Shown: positions 9,255 to 17,850 of the stretch, one piece after another
Layout: the number at the start of each line of letters is the position of its first letter
Numbering within the stretch: position 1 is the stretch's first letter
From: an uncultured Sulfitobacter sp.
GTDB taxonomy: Bacteria > Pseudomonadota > Alphaproteobacteria > Rhodobacterales > Rhodobacteraceae
Reading direction: 5' to 3'
Assembly: GCF_947497275.1 (NCBI RefSeq)
Contig: NZ_CANMFS010000006.1
Span: forward strand, 186,001 to 250,000
DNA length: 64,000 nt
Notes under the pieces: model-generated
Told to the model about the DNA's origin: nothing
Databases searched by the model: none
What the model saw: the letters and a program-made list of their open reading frames with translations, nothing else
Program-made: the position numbers and the translations under genes

Positions 9255-10712
9255 ATGGCTACCGTTCTCAGAAATATCTCAGAAATCCGTCGGTTTTTCC
9301 ATCGCAACGAGGACCCGATCTATTTCATCTCCGCGACCAACTTCAACTTGCTGGGGCTGGATGAGTGGGTCAAGAATTTCAAATACATCTGCTACATTGA
9401 TTGCTACGGGGGCAAGCACCCCAATGTATTCTGCCCGTCCGAGCAGCCGCACGCGGAGTTCCAGTCCATCGAGGACATCAACAACTACCTGTTGCAGCAC
9501 AAGGAGGTCATCGACTTCATCAAGAAACGCGGCGGCAAGCCCAAGTTCGTGTTCTTGATGTTCGACGAAGAGACGGAGCGTCTGTCCAAGGAACTGGGCG
9601 CGGACGTGTGGTTCCCCAAGGCCAAGCTGCGCCAGTCGATGGACAACAAGATCGAAACCGTGCGCATCGGTAATAAGGCAGGTGTGCCATCGGTGCCGAA
9701 CACGTTGGCCGAGGTTACATCCTACGAGAACCTGCGCGAGACCTGCGAGAAGGCGGGCATCGGGCATGACCTGGTGCTTCAATCCGCCTTTGGCGACAGC
9801 GGTCATACGACATTCTTCATAAAGAACGAGGCCGATTTCCGCCGCCACGAATCCGAGATCATCGGCGAGGGCGAAATCAAGATCATGAAGCGCATCAATT
9901 GTCGCGGTGCGGCGATCGAGGCCTGCGCGACCAAGGAAGGCACGATTGTCGGCCCGCTGATGACCGAGCTTGTCGGCTTCAAGGAGCTGACGCCGTATCG
10001 CGGGGGCTGGTGCGGTAACGAGATCCTGTCGACGGCATTTCCGCCTAAGGTGCGTCAGCAGGCCCGTGACCTGACGTTCAAATTCGGTGAACAGCTTCGG
10101 AAGGAAGGCTATCGTGGCTACTTCGAGCTGGATTTTCTGATCGACAAGAAAACCGGCGATCTTTGGCTGGGCGAGTTGAACCCCCGCATCACTGGTGCGT
10201 CCTCAATGACGAACCACGCCGCCTTCGCCCACGCCGACGCGCCGCTGTTCCTGTTCCACCTGCTCGAATTTTCGCGCAAGAAGTTCAACCTTGATGTGGA
10301 CGAGCTCAACAACCGCTGGGCGGAGCCGGACAACATCGACAGCTGGTCGCAGATGGTGATTAAACACACTAAGGACAGCGTAGATATCTGCACGGAAAGC
10401 CCCGAAACAGGCATCTACAAGATGCGCGAAGACGGCTCGGTCGTTTTCGACCGTTTCGATTACCACCGACGTGCGGTTGAATCGGAGAACGAGGCATTCT
10501 TTCTGCGCATTCTCCAGCCGGGCGATTACCGCTACGAGGGCGCCGATATCGGCATCCTCGTGACGCGCGGTCGCTCTATGACGAAAAGTTTCCAGTTGAA
10601 CGAGCGCGCGAAAAAGTGGATCCACGGGATCAAGCAAAGCGTCGAAGGCAAACCATTGCCCGTTGCATCGGCCAGTCCCGATCTTGCGGATCCGGCGTTC
10701 AAGATCCTGTAA
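9255..10712 (+). CDS. ATP-grasp ligase (biotin-carboxylase-like)
   Basis: ATP-grasp enzyme of 485 residues. The grasp subdomain shows the Gly-rich loop (QSAFGDSGHTTFFI, residues ~176-189), and the metal/ATP site is GYFELDFLID followed by LGELNPRITGAS, with Glu291, Asp293, Glu307 and Asn309 as likely ligands. The first ~120 residues resemble a preATP-grasp domain. There is no biotin-carrier segment, so it is not a carboxylase; such stand-alone proteins usually form amide or peptide bonds through an acyl phosphate. It begins 29 bp after the decarboxylase, with AAGGAG before the ATG, so the two are surely co-expressed. I infer that it joins the decarboxylase product, or a related amine, to a carboxylic acid. 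The specific product is unknown. Confidence 0.85.
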   Translation: MATVLRNISEIRRFFHRNEDPIYFISATNFNLLGLDEWVKNFKYICYIDCYGGKHPNVFCPSEQPHAEFQSIEDINNYLLQHKEVIDFIKKRGGKPKFVFLMFDEETERLSKELGADVWFPKAKLRQSMDNKIETVRIGNKAGVPSVPNTLAEVTSYENLRETCEKAGIGHDLVLQSAFGDSGHTTFFIKNEADFRRHESEIIGEGEIKIMKRINCRGAAIEACATKEGTIVGPLMTELVGFKELTPYRGGWCGNEILSTAFPPKVRQQARDLTFKFGEQLRKEGYRGYFELDFLIDKKTGDLWLGELNPRITGASSMTNHAAFAHADAPLFLFHLLEFSRKKFNLDVDELNNRWAEPDNIDSWSQMVIKHTKDSVDICTESPETGIYKMREDGSVVFDRFDYHRRAVESENEAFFLRILQPGDYRYEGADIGILVTRGRSMTKSFQLNERAKKWIHGIKQSVEGKPLPVASASPDLADPAFKIL

Positions 10713-10738
10713 ACCGTTTTTGGAAAGGCGCACCTGCG

Positions 10739-11713
10739 ATGTATTGGCGCGCGATATCAGAGGATTTGCCCGGCCCGAAATGGGCCGGGCTTTTCCGCGA
10801 ATACTGGTCCGACTACCGCGCGTGGTGGCTCAAGGAGGGCGAAACCGCCCGTCCGACCTATGCCGAGTCGCGCCGCGCCCTGATGGATCACATGCCTGAG
10901 ATCGTACCGCTCTATGACGAGTTGTGCGAACTGGCGGGCGGTGGCGATCACGCCGCGCGATTTCTCAGCTTTTTCACGCCACCGCCCTATTTGGCCGGCT
11001 GCTCTCAGGCGATCTGGGCGGGCAAGGAACCGGTCATGGTGCGCAACTACGACTACGACTCCAAGGCGTTCGACAGCCTGGTACTGCGCACACGGTGGCA
11101 GGGGCGCACGGTAATGGGAACGTCCGACGGACTTTGGGGGCTGGTCGATGGTGTCAACGACAAGGGGCTCGCCATTTCGCTGACGTTCGGCGGCAGGCGG
11201 GTTGTCGGCGAGGGGTTCGGCGTGCCGCTGATCCTGCGATATGTGCTGCAGACCTGTTCGACGGCAGATGAGGCCAGTGAAGTGCTGGCGCGGGTGCCGA
11301 CCCACATGAGCTATAACGTGACGGTAATTGATCGGAAGCGCAAATATTCGACGGTGATGATGGCGCCGGACCGACCTGCGGTGGTGACACATGCGGCGGT
11401 GGCGACCAACCATCAGGAAAACGTGGAGTGGATCAGCCATGCACGGTTCACAGCGACAGTGGAACGAGAGCGATTTCTACTTCAGAGGCTGCGCCTTCAC
11501 CGGGATCCTGAGGAGAAATTCATCGGCGCTTTTCTCAAGCCACCACTATACTCGACGGCGTTTCAGCACGGGTTCGGCACGCTTTATACCGCAGTTTACC
11601 GTCCACGTAAAAAAGAGATGGAACTGCGCTGGCCCGGTACGGTATGGCCATTTTCCCTGACCGATTTCGAGGAAGGTGCGCGGGAGGTTCTGCTGCCGGG
11701 GGCGGTGGCGTAA
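10739..11713 (+). CDS. C45-family autoproteolytic acyltransferase/hydrolase (Ntn hydrolase)
   Basis: Ntn-fold protein related to isopenicillin-N acyltransferase (peptidase family C45), 324 residues. The likely autocleavage point is Gly87-Cys88 in LAGCSQAIW, with Cys88 becoming the N-terminal nucleophile; the following VMVRNYDYD stretch matches the family's RNxDW-type motif, and GLWGLVDGVNDKGLAISLTF is the typical beta-strand segment. I chose the ATG at 10739, which has GGAAAGG upstream and lies 27 bp after the ATP-grasp stop. These enzymes make or break amide bonds (penicillin acyl transfer, acyl-polyamine or acyl-amino-acid hydrolysis). As last gene of the run it could release or exchange an acyl group on the compound made by the ligase (inference). 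A strong hairpin follows. Confidence 0.86.
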   Translation: MYWRAISEDLPGPKWAGLFREYWSDYRAWWLKEGETARPTYAESRRALMDHMPEIVPLYDELCELAGGGDHAARFLSFFTPPPYLAGCSQAIWAGKEPVMVRNYDYDSKAFDSLVLRTRWQGRTVMGTSDGLWGLVDGVNDKGLAISLTFGGRRVVGEGFGVPLILRYVLQTCSTADEASEVLARVPTHMSYNVTVIDRKRKYSTVMMAPDRPAVVTHAAVATNHQENVEWISHARFTATVERERFLLQRLRLHRDPEEKFIGAFLKPPLYSTAFQHGFGTLYTAVYRPRKKEMELRWPGTVWPFSLTDFEEGAREVLLPGAVA

Positions 11714-11720
11714 GACAAGG

Positions 11721-11747
11721 AAAAGGCCCGCGATTTACGGGCCTTTT
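11721..11747. terminator. Bidirectional intrinsic terminator
   Basis: A perfect 10-bp inverted repeat (AAAAGGCCCG at 11721-11730 and CGGGCCTTTT at 11738-11747) with a 7-base loop lies between the convergent C45 gene and the PfpI-like gene. The A-rich and T-rich arms give a U-rich 3' side on both strands, so it can end transcription from both directions. Confidence 0.85.
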
Positions 11748-11756
11748 CAGTAGTTT

Positions 11757-12317
11757 TCAGGCAACGTCGCGGTCGTGTGCGCCTTCTTCTATTTCTTCGA
11801 CGATCTTGGCCACGAAAGCTTCCAGATCTTCGGGGGAACGGCTGGTCACGATGCCTTGATCGACGACGACCTCGCTGTCTTCCCATTTTGCGCCCGCGTT
11901 CTTTACATCCGTCTGGATCGAGTGGAACGACGTTGCCTTGCGTCCTTCGATCAGGCCCGCCTCGATCAGAAGCCAGGGCGCGTGACAGATTGCCGCAATC
12001 GTTTTGCCCGACGCGCCGAACCGTTTGATCAGATCAACAGCGTCCTTGTTGACGCGCAGGAGATCGGGATTGATCTGTCCGCCGGGCAATACGAGCGCGT
12101 TGTAGGCCGCAACATCCACATCGGTAATCTTCATGTCGCTTTGAGCAGTACGGCCCCAGTCGTTCTCGTCCCACCCCTTGATGTCATCGCCATCGGGCGT
12201 CGCGATATGGACGGTGGCGCCGTGTTTGCGCAGAGCGTCGCGGGGGTGTTCAAGTTCGGACTGTTCGAACCCGTCGGCCGACATGATCAGGATTTTCGCG
12301 GAAGTGATACTTGGCAT
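11757..12317 (-). CDS. DJ-1/PfpI family protein (type 1 glutamine amidotransferase-like)
   Basis: 186-residue DJ-1/PfpI superfamily protein of the YhbO/PfpI branch, linked in relatives to deglycase/glyoxalase or stress-protection activity. The nucleophile elbow is AAICHAPW with Cys111; an acidic Glu in ADGFEQSELEHP (residue ~19) is the usual partner. I placed the start at 12317, where AGAGGAAACC precedes the ATG; the frame stays open further upstream but that part overlaps pqiA on the other strand and has no family similarity. It is transcribed divergently from pqiA. Single-gene unit ended by the hairpin at 11721-11747. Confidence 0.9.
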   Translation of the reverse strand: MPSITSAKILIMSADGFEQSELEHPRDALRKHGATVHIATPDGDDIKGWDENDWGRTAQSDMKITDVDVAAYNALVLPGGQINPDLLRVNKDAVDLIKRFGASGKTIAAICHAPWLLIEAGLIEGRKATSFHSIQTDVKNAGAKWEDSEVVVDQGIVTSRSPEDLEAFVAKIVEEIEEGAHDRDVA

Positions 12318-12456
12318 GGTTTCCTCTTTCGGTTTGCAGTGCTTGCATCTAGAACACGTAAAGACAGCAGTCGTTCCTGAACACTTCCGCTTGACTGTCG
12401 CCATGCGAGCATCAATTGCAGTATCAACCTTGCTCCGAACCCTATAAGTATTCTCA

Positions 12457-13107
12457 ATGTCAGATGCCGCGACCCCAATCACCGGAAATATGCCGCTGGA
12501 CGAGTTGATCGTGTGCCCGCAGTGCGACGCGGCGTACCGGCTTCGCAAGCCGGAAAAGGGCGAGCGGGCGGTGTGCCAACGCTGCCACAAGGTGCTGATC
12601 GCGCCACGCCACAAGGCGGGCAAGCAAATTATTGCGGTCTCGATCGCTGTTGTCGTCCTGATCATCGCGGCGTCGGTGTTTCCGTTCCTGTCGATCTCGG
12701 CGGCGGGCCGCAGCAATGCGGTCTCGATCCTTGACGCGGCGCTCTCGTTCACAGAGGGCCCGCTGCTGGTGTTGTCCCTGTTGACCGCAGGGTTCATCAT
12801 CTTTGTGCCGCTTTTGCGAATGCTGCTTACGATATATGTGCTGGTACCGGTCGTGCTTGACCGGCCGCCGGCGCGGCACGCGATACGTGCGTTTCGCTTG
12901 TCGGAGGCGATGCGCCCGTGGTCCATGGCAGAGATCTTTGCACTGGGCTGTGCCGTGGCGCTGGTCAAGGTCGCGGATCTGGCGACAGTGGATTTTGGTC
13001 CGGCATTTTGGATGTTCGGGGTTTTGGTTGTTCTGGTGATCGTTCAGGACGGGTATTTGTGTAAGTGGTCGGTATGGAATTCGCTGGAACATCCAAAAAA
13101 GTCATAA
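12457..13107 (+). CDS. pqiA: Paraquat-inducible protein A (first copy)
   Basis: Inner-membrane PqiA domain protein, 216 residues, half the size of E. coli PqiA because the two halves are separate genes here. The N-terminal rubredoxin-like zinc site is CPQC at ~20 with CQRC at ~41, followed by four hydrophobic helices (IAVSIAVVVLIIAASVFPF and others). PqiA works with the MCE protein PqiB and lipoprotein PqiC, encoded just downstream, to move lipids across the periplasm. The ATG lacks a Shine-Dalgarno; a TATAAG at 12443-12448 sits only 8 bases upstream, so the message may be leaderless. The next gene overlaps its end. Confidence 0.92.
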   Translation: MSDAATPITGNMPLDELIVCPQCDAAYRLRKPEKGERAVCQRCHKVLIAPRHKAGKQIIAVSIAVVVLIIAASVFPFLSISAAGRSNAVSILDAALSFTEGPLLVLSLLTAGFIIFVPLLRMLLTIYVLVPVVLDRPPARHAIRAFRLSEAMRPWSMAEIFALGCAVALVKVADLATVDFGPAFWMFGVLVVLVIVQDGYLCKWSVWNSLEHPKKS

Positions 13108-13724
13108 CGGCGCGCGAGGCGGGGCTGGTCGCATGCACGCGGTGCAACCGTGCGTGGCCGATTTCGCATTCCCGGTGCGGTCGCTGCGGCGCCAAACTGG
13201 TATCGCGTGACGCAAAGAGCCTGCAACGGGTCTGGGCGCTGTGGATCGTCGGATTCATCTGCTACATCCCGGCGAACATCTATCCAATGTTGCGCACACG
13301 GCAATTGTTTCAGGTGGACGAAAGCACCATCATTGGCGGCGCCGTCGATCTTGCGCATCACGGCACTATGGGCATCGCGGCGATCATCATCTTCGCATCC
13401 GTGGTCATCCCGCTGGGCAAGTTCTGGGCCATCGCCTTTCTTGCCGTCACCATCCGGGCAACCGAAGGGGCCGCCGCGCACCGTAAACTATGGCTCTACG
13501 AGATGGTCGAGTACATTGGCCGCTGGTCAATGATCGACATATTCGTGGTTGCGATCCTGTCCGCGCTCGTGCAACTCAGGGGGCTTGCGACCATCACCCC
13601 AGGCCCGGCCGCGTTCTTTTTTGCCTTGTCCGTTATTTTTACCATGCTTTCCGCCCAGGCCTTTGATCCGCGTATGATATGGAACGGGCTGCCAAACGAA
13701 GATGAGGCCCCCGACCATGCCTGA
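13074..13724 (+). CDS. pqiA: Paraquat-inducible protein A (second copy)
   Basis: Second PqiA half, 216 residues from the ATG at 13074 (a GTG at 13065 is an alternative). It repeats the architecture of its neighbour: zinc-ribbon cysteines CTRC and CGRCGAK, then four membrane helices (LWIVGFICYIPANIYPML, VVIPLGKFWAIAFLAV and others). The start overlaps the first pqiA by 34 bp, so translation is probably coupled and the two proteins likely assemble as the equivalent of one fused E. coli PqiA. It overlaps pqiB by 8 bp at its 3' end. Confidence 0.9.
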   Translation: MEFAGTSKKVITAREAGLVACTRCNRAWPISHSRCGRCGAKLVSRDAKSLQRVWALWIVGFICYIPANIYPMLRTRQLFQVDESTIIGGAVDLAHHGTMGIAAIIIFASVVIPLGKFWAIAFLAVTIRATEGAAAHRKLWLYEMVEYIGRWSMIDIFVVAILSALVQLRGLATITPGPAAFFFALSVIFTMLSAQAFDPRMIWNGLPNEDEAPDHA

Positions 13725-15801
13725 CACACCCGCCGACGTTTCGATCCGTCCTGCGCGCGCATCGCGCTTTTCGGGCGCATCCTTTATCTGGATCATCCCA
13801 CTGCTGGCGCTTGTCATCGCCTTTGGTGTGGCTTGGCAATCATTCAACGCGCGGGGGCCCCTGATCACTGTAGTCTTCGAGGACGGATCGGGGATCGAAG
13901 AGGGCGAGACCGAGTTGAAGTACCGCGACATCACGGTGGGTCGCGTCGAAGAAATCGGTTTCAGCGAGGGGCTTGCCGATGTCGAAGTGCATATTCGTGT
14001 CGCCAAGGACGTCGCCCCTTATATCGACACCAGTTCGGTGTTTTGGATCGTACAACCCGAGGTGACGGCACAGGGGATTACAGGACTCAGCACCGTGTTG
14101 AGCGGTGTGTATATTCAGGGGTCGTGGGACGAGTCGATCGGGGAGCCGGAAGAAAGGTTTTCGGGCGCGACCGCTGCACCGTTGATCCAACCCGGCGAGA
14201 GCGGTTTGCAGATCGCGTTTCGCACCACCGCCAACGGTACGTTGACCGACAACGCACCGATTCTGTTTCGCGGTATCGAAGTGGGCCGCGTCGGGCGCGC
14301 GCAGATCGCACGCGGCGGATCCTATGCCATCGTGGAGGCGCTGATCTATGAAAAACATCGCAACCTGATCAATTCATCGACGCGGTTCTGGGACACATCC
14401 GGTTTCAGCTTGTCTATCGGGCCGTCAGGCGCCGAGATTGATTTCTCGTCGATTGCGACGCTGATCGGCGGCGGCATTACATTCGACACTTTCGTATCGG
14501 GCGGCGAGACTGTGCAGGACGGCGAAGTGTTCGAGATCTTCTCCAGCAAGGAAACAGCACGCAACAGCGTGTTCAACGCCTCCGAGGTGGATCCACTGCA
14601 AATAAGCGTTCTGTTCGACGAAAACATCTCGGGTTTGACCGTCGGTGCACCCGTCGAATTGAGCGGATTCAAGATCGGGGTCGTGAATAGCCTATCGGGC
14701 GTCGTGGACTATAACCAGTTCGGAGACAGCCGCGTGCGCTTGAACGTGATCCTGTCCATTCAACCGGCAAGCCTCGGCCTCCCCGGTGAGGTGACGGCGG
14801 ATGCGGCGCTTGCATTCTTGCAAGAACGCGTGGCCGACGGTTTGCGGGCGCGTCTCGCATCGGCGAGCCTTCTGACCGGTGGTCTGAAGGTCGAGATGAT
14901 CGAAGTCGAGGATGCCTCCGCCGCTGAGCTTGAAACGGGAGACAACGATCTGCCTGTCATGCCCACCACCGAAAGCGTCACCTCTGACGCCGCCGCAACG
15001 GTCGAAGGTGTGTTTACCCGGATCAACAACCTGCCCATCGAGGAGCTGCTCAACAGCGCGATCGAACTGATGAATTCCGCCGAGAGCCTGGTATCGAGCG
15101 AGGACCTGCGCGAAACGCCGAGCGACGTGCGGGCATTGCTGAGCGATATTTCGGGTCTGGTAAGTTCTGACGAGATCCAGAACGTGCCGGTCGCGCTCAA
15201 TTCGACGTTGGTGCGGATCGAAGGTCTGGTTGCCGATCTCGAAGAGCAACGCATCGTCGCAACCTTGCGCGAGGCGCTCAGTTCAACCTCCGAAGCCGCC
15301 GACTCGGTGACATCTTCTGTCGAGGGTGTGCCGGAGCTGGTCGACCAGATCAAAGCGGTCGCGGCAAATGTCGAGACGCTTGAGCTTGACTTGCTGGTTG
15401 ACGAATTGACCCGTCTGACGACATCGGCCAACGCTTTGGTCAGCAGCCCTGACACGGCCGAACTGCCTGCCGCGCTGAGCGGCGCGTTGGACGAATTGAA
15501 CCGTACCCTGGCCGAACTGCGCGAGGGCGGAGCGGTAGAGAACGTGAACCGGACGCTGGCGTCCGCGCGCAACGCGGCGGATCAGATCGCGGCATCGACC
15601 AATACCTTGCCTCAGATAGTGGACCGTCTGAACACGCTGTTCACCCAGGCCGGGCGGACCATCGAAGGCTATAACAAGGGCGACCAACTGAGCCGCGCGA
15701 CCGAAGCGACGCTACGCGACATTCAGGAAGCCGCCGAAGCACTGACCAAACTCGCGCGTACGATCGAACGCAATCCGAACTCTTTGCTGTTGGGAAGATA
15801 A
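13717..15801 (+). CDS. pqiB: PqiB-type MCE (MlaD) protein with long helical tail
   Basis: Membrane-anchored periplasmic MCE protein, 694 residues against ~546 in E. coli PqiB. A single helix (SFIWIIPLLALVIAFGVAW) anchors the N-terminus. Three MCE domains follow: ~45-145 (YRDITVGRVEEI), ~160-265 (FRGIEVGRVGRA) and ~285-390 (LSGFKIGVVNSL). The last ~280 residues are predicted alpha-helical with recurring LVSS/ALLS-type segments, likely the extended tunnel or needle that crosses the periplasm in PqiB. The ATG at 13717 has AGG 9 bases upstream and overlaps pqiA. Together with PqiA and PqiC it should form a lipid conduit to the outer membrane. Confidence 0.92.
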   Translation: MPDTPADVSIRPARASRFSGASFIWIIPLLALVIAFGVAWQSFNARGPLITVVFEDGSGIEEGETELKYRDITVGRVEEIGFSEGLADVEVHIRVAKDVAPYIDTSSVFWIVQPEVTAQGITGLSTVLSGVYIQGSWDESIGEPEERFSGATAAPLIQPGESGLQIAFRTTANGTLTDNAPILFRGIEVGRVGRAQIARGGSYAIVEALIYEKHRNLINSSTRFWDTSGFSLSIGPSGAEIDFSSIATLIGGGITFDTFVSGGETVQDGEVFEIFSSKETARNSVFNASEVDPLQISVLFDENISGLTVGAPVELSGFKIGVVNSLSGVVDYNQFGDSRVRLNVILSIQPASLGLPGEVTADAALAFLQERVADGLRARLASASLLTGGLKVEMIEVEDASAAELETGDNDLPVMPTTESVTSDAAATVEGVFTRINNLPIEELLNSAIELMNSAESLVSSEDLRETPSDVRALLSDISGLVSSDEIQNVPVALNSTLVRIEGLVADLEEQRIVATLREALSSTSEAADSVTSSVEGVPELVDQIKAVAANVETLELDLLVDELTRLTTSANALVSSPDTAELPAALSGALDELNRTLAELREGGAVENVNRTLASARNAADQIAASTNTLPQIVDRLNTLFTQAGRTIEGYNKGDQLSRATEATLRDIQEAAEALTKLARTIERNPNSLLLGR

Positions 15802-15802
15802 C

Positions 15803-16360
15803 ATGACATTCATCAAAACGATTACCCTTTGCACGGTACTTGGCGTGCTGACTGCCTGCGGTGCCTCCAACCGCATCGCGGTGCAGTCGCCGGAAATCAC
15901 GCAGAACGTGCGGATCGGCTTTGCCTCTGTCGAGGTCAGGGACGTATCGCTGCCCGGCTATGCAGCTGCCGACGAGATTACACAGCAGATGCCAGACGGC
16001 ACGCTCATCGCGTCTGACGTACTGTGGGGGGATACGCCCGCGCGCGCCATCGGCCTCGAGCTGAGCCGCGCATTGGCGGAGCTTACGAACGCACGGATCG
16101 CGCCCGAACCCTGGCCGTTCGAGGAAGACGCGGCGGCATCGCTTGATATCCGGTTCGTCGATCTCGTTGCCGGTACCGATGGTGTATTCCGCGCGGCGGG
16201 ACAATACTTCGTCGGTGTTTATCAGGGCCGGGAACGTGCGGGTCAATTCGAGCTGAGCGTGCCTTATGACTTGGATGGCGGACCGGCGTCGATCGCGCGT
16301 GCACGCGGCCAGATCATCAGCGATCTTGCCGTGTATGTGGCGCGTAACGGTCTGCGCTAA
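15803..16360 (+). CDS. pqiC: PqiC-like outer-membrane lipoprotein (ABC-type transport auxiliary)
   Basis: 185-residue lipoprotein with lipobox LTAC (Cys19) at the end of the signal peptide. The mature part fits the DUF330/ABC-transport auxiliary fold ([30 protein letters not shown]). It begins 1 bp after pqiB stops, completing a pqiA-pqiA-pqiB-pqiC operon. PqiC caps the PqiB tube at the outer membrane in E. coli. No clear terminator before smpB, 47 bp downstream. Confidence 0.88.
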   Translation: MTFIKTITLCTVLGVLTACGASNRIAVQSPEITQNVRIGFASVEVRDVSLPGYAAADEITQQMPDGTLIASDVLWGDTPARAIGLELSRALAELTNARIAPEPWPFEEDAAASLDIRFVDLVAGTDGVFRAAGQYFVGVYQGRERAGQFELSVPYDLDGGPASIARARGQIISDLAVYVARNGLR

Positions 16361-16407
16361 GCGCGCCGCTCTTGCGCGCGCGGCTCGCGCGTCCTACATC
16401 GCTGTCC

Positions 16408-16896
16408 ATGGCCCAGGTAAAATCATCCTCCAAATCCGATCCGAATTACAAGGTGATCGCTGAAAACCGCCGCGCGCGGTTCGACTACGCGATCGAGGAT
16501 GACATCGAATGCGGCATCATCCTCGAAGGGTCCGAGGTGAAATCGCTGCGCATGGGCGGCTCGAACATCGCGGAAAGCTATGCTGCGGTCGAGGATGGCG
16601 AGTTGTGGCTCGTGAACTCTTATATCGCGCCCTACAAGCAGGCCAAGACATTCGGCCACGAGGAACGCCGCCGGCGCAAGCTGCTGGTCAGTTCAAAAGA
16701 GTTGTCGAAGCTGTGGAACGAGACACAGCGCAAGGGGATGACTTTGGTGCCGTTGGTGATGTATTTCAACCATCGTGGCATGGCGAAGATCAAGATCGGT
16801 ATCGCCAAGGGTAAAAAGCTGCACGACAAGCGCGAGACAGCGGCAAAGCGTGACTGGTCCCGTCAGAAATCCCGGCTCCTGAAGGATCACGGCTAG
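16408..16896 (+). CDS. smpB: SsrA-binding protein SmpB
   Basis: tmRNA-binding trans-translation factor, 162 residues, standard length. The conserved core is complete: [39 protein letters not shown], then NSYIAPY and [11 protein letters not shown], and the basic C-terminal tail [17 protein letters not shown] that reaches into the decoding centre. I start it at ATG 16408 (MAQVKSSSK); the longer frame back to 16372 is not conserved family sequence. No tmRNA gene is seen in the window. Confidence 0.95.
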   Translation: MAQVKSSSKSDPNYKVIAENRRARFDYAIEDDIECGIILEGSEVKSLRMGGSNIAESYAAVEDGELWLVNSYIAPYKQAKTFGHEERRRRKLLVSSKELSKLWNETQRKGMTLVPLVMYFNHRGMAKIKIGIAKGKKLHDKRETAAKRDWSRQKSRLLKDHG

Positions 16897-16995
16897 GCCA
16901 ATTGCGTTTCGCGCGCCTGTGCAGGGTGAGAACCCTTGTCAGGCCAACCTGTCAACGGTAGTCAAGTTGCGTGCGCATTTGCGAAGGGAGACGCC

Positions 16996-17850
16996 ATGAC
17001 AGACGATCCGAAAACACTTGTCTCGACACAGTGGCTTGCCAAGCATCTCAAGGACCCCGATCTGCGCATTCTCGACGCGTCGATGTATCTGCCGGCCGAA
17101 AACCGCGACTGCAAAGCGGAGTATGAGGCCGCACACATCCCCGGTGCGCGGTTTTTCGACATAGATGAAATTTCCGATGCGCGGTCCGACTTGCCGCACA
17201 TGGTGCCGCCCGTCGAAAAATTCATGTCGCGGATGCGGGCGATGGGTGTTGGCGATGGGCATCAGGTCGTAGTCTATGACAGCGCCGGATTGTTCTCGGC
17301 GGCGCGGGTGTGGTGGCTGTTCAAGCTCATGGGGCAAGAAAATGTCGCCGTGCTGGACGGCGGTTTGCCGAAATGGCTCGCGGAGGATCGCGAAACCGAA
17401 GACATGCCGCCGATCCCGCGTGACCGCCATATGACAGTGAGATTCAAGAACCATCTCGTACGCGACGTGACGCAGGTGGCCCATGCGTCCAAGCTGGGCA
17501 GCCCGCAGATTGTTGATGCCCGCAGTGCCGCGCGTTTTCGCGGCGAGGCACCCGAGCCACGCGAAGGGCTCCGGTCCGGTCATATTCCGAAATCGCGCAA
17601 CGTGCCTTTTGACACGCTGTTGAACGGTGACAAGACCCTCAAATCGCCCGATGCGATGCGGCAGATTTTCGAGGCGGCCGATGTCGATCTGGGTCAGCCG
17701 ATCATTACCTCCTGCGGTTCCGGCGTTACGGCTGCGGTTCTTGCGCTGGCGCTTGAGCGGATCGGGCATCACGACTGGTCGCTCTATGACGGATCATGGA
17801 CCGAATGGGGGATGTTCCCCACCGTGCCAGTCGAAACCGGAGACGCATGA
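16996..17850 (+). CDS. sseA: 3-mercaptopyruvate/thiosulfate sulfurtransferase
   Basis: Two-domain rhodanese, 284 residues. The N-terminal domain shows RILDASMYLP and VVVYDSAGLFSAARVWW; the catalytic C-terminal domain holds Cys240 in the loop TSCGSGVTA, the CGSGVT form typical of 3-mercaptopyruvate sulfurtransferases. GGGAG is 6 bases before the ATG. It overlaps the following aminotransferase (ATGATG), suggesting coupled handling of cysteine: transamination to 3-mercaptopyruvate, then sulfur transfer. That coupling is inference. Confidence 0.92.
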   Translation: MTDDPKTLVSTQWLAKHLKDPDLRILDASMYLPAENRDCKAEYEAAHIPGARFFDIDEISDARSDLPHMVPPVEKFMSRMRAMGVGDGHQVVVYDSAGLFSAARVWWLFKLMGQENVAVLDGGLPKWLAEDRETEDMPPIPRDRHMTVRFKNHLVRDVTQVAHASKLGSPQIVDARSAARFRGEAPEPREGLRSGHIPKSRNVPFDTLLNGDKTLKSPDAMRQIFEAADVDLGQPIITSCGSGVTAAVLALALERIGHHDWSLYDGSWTEWGMFPTVPVETGDA

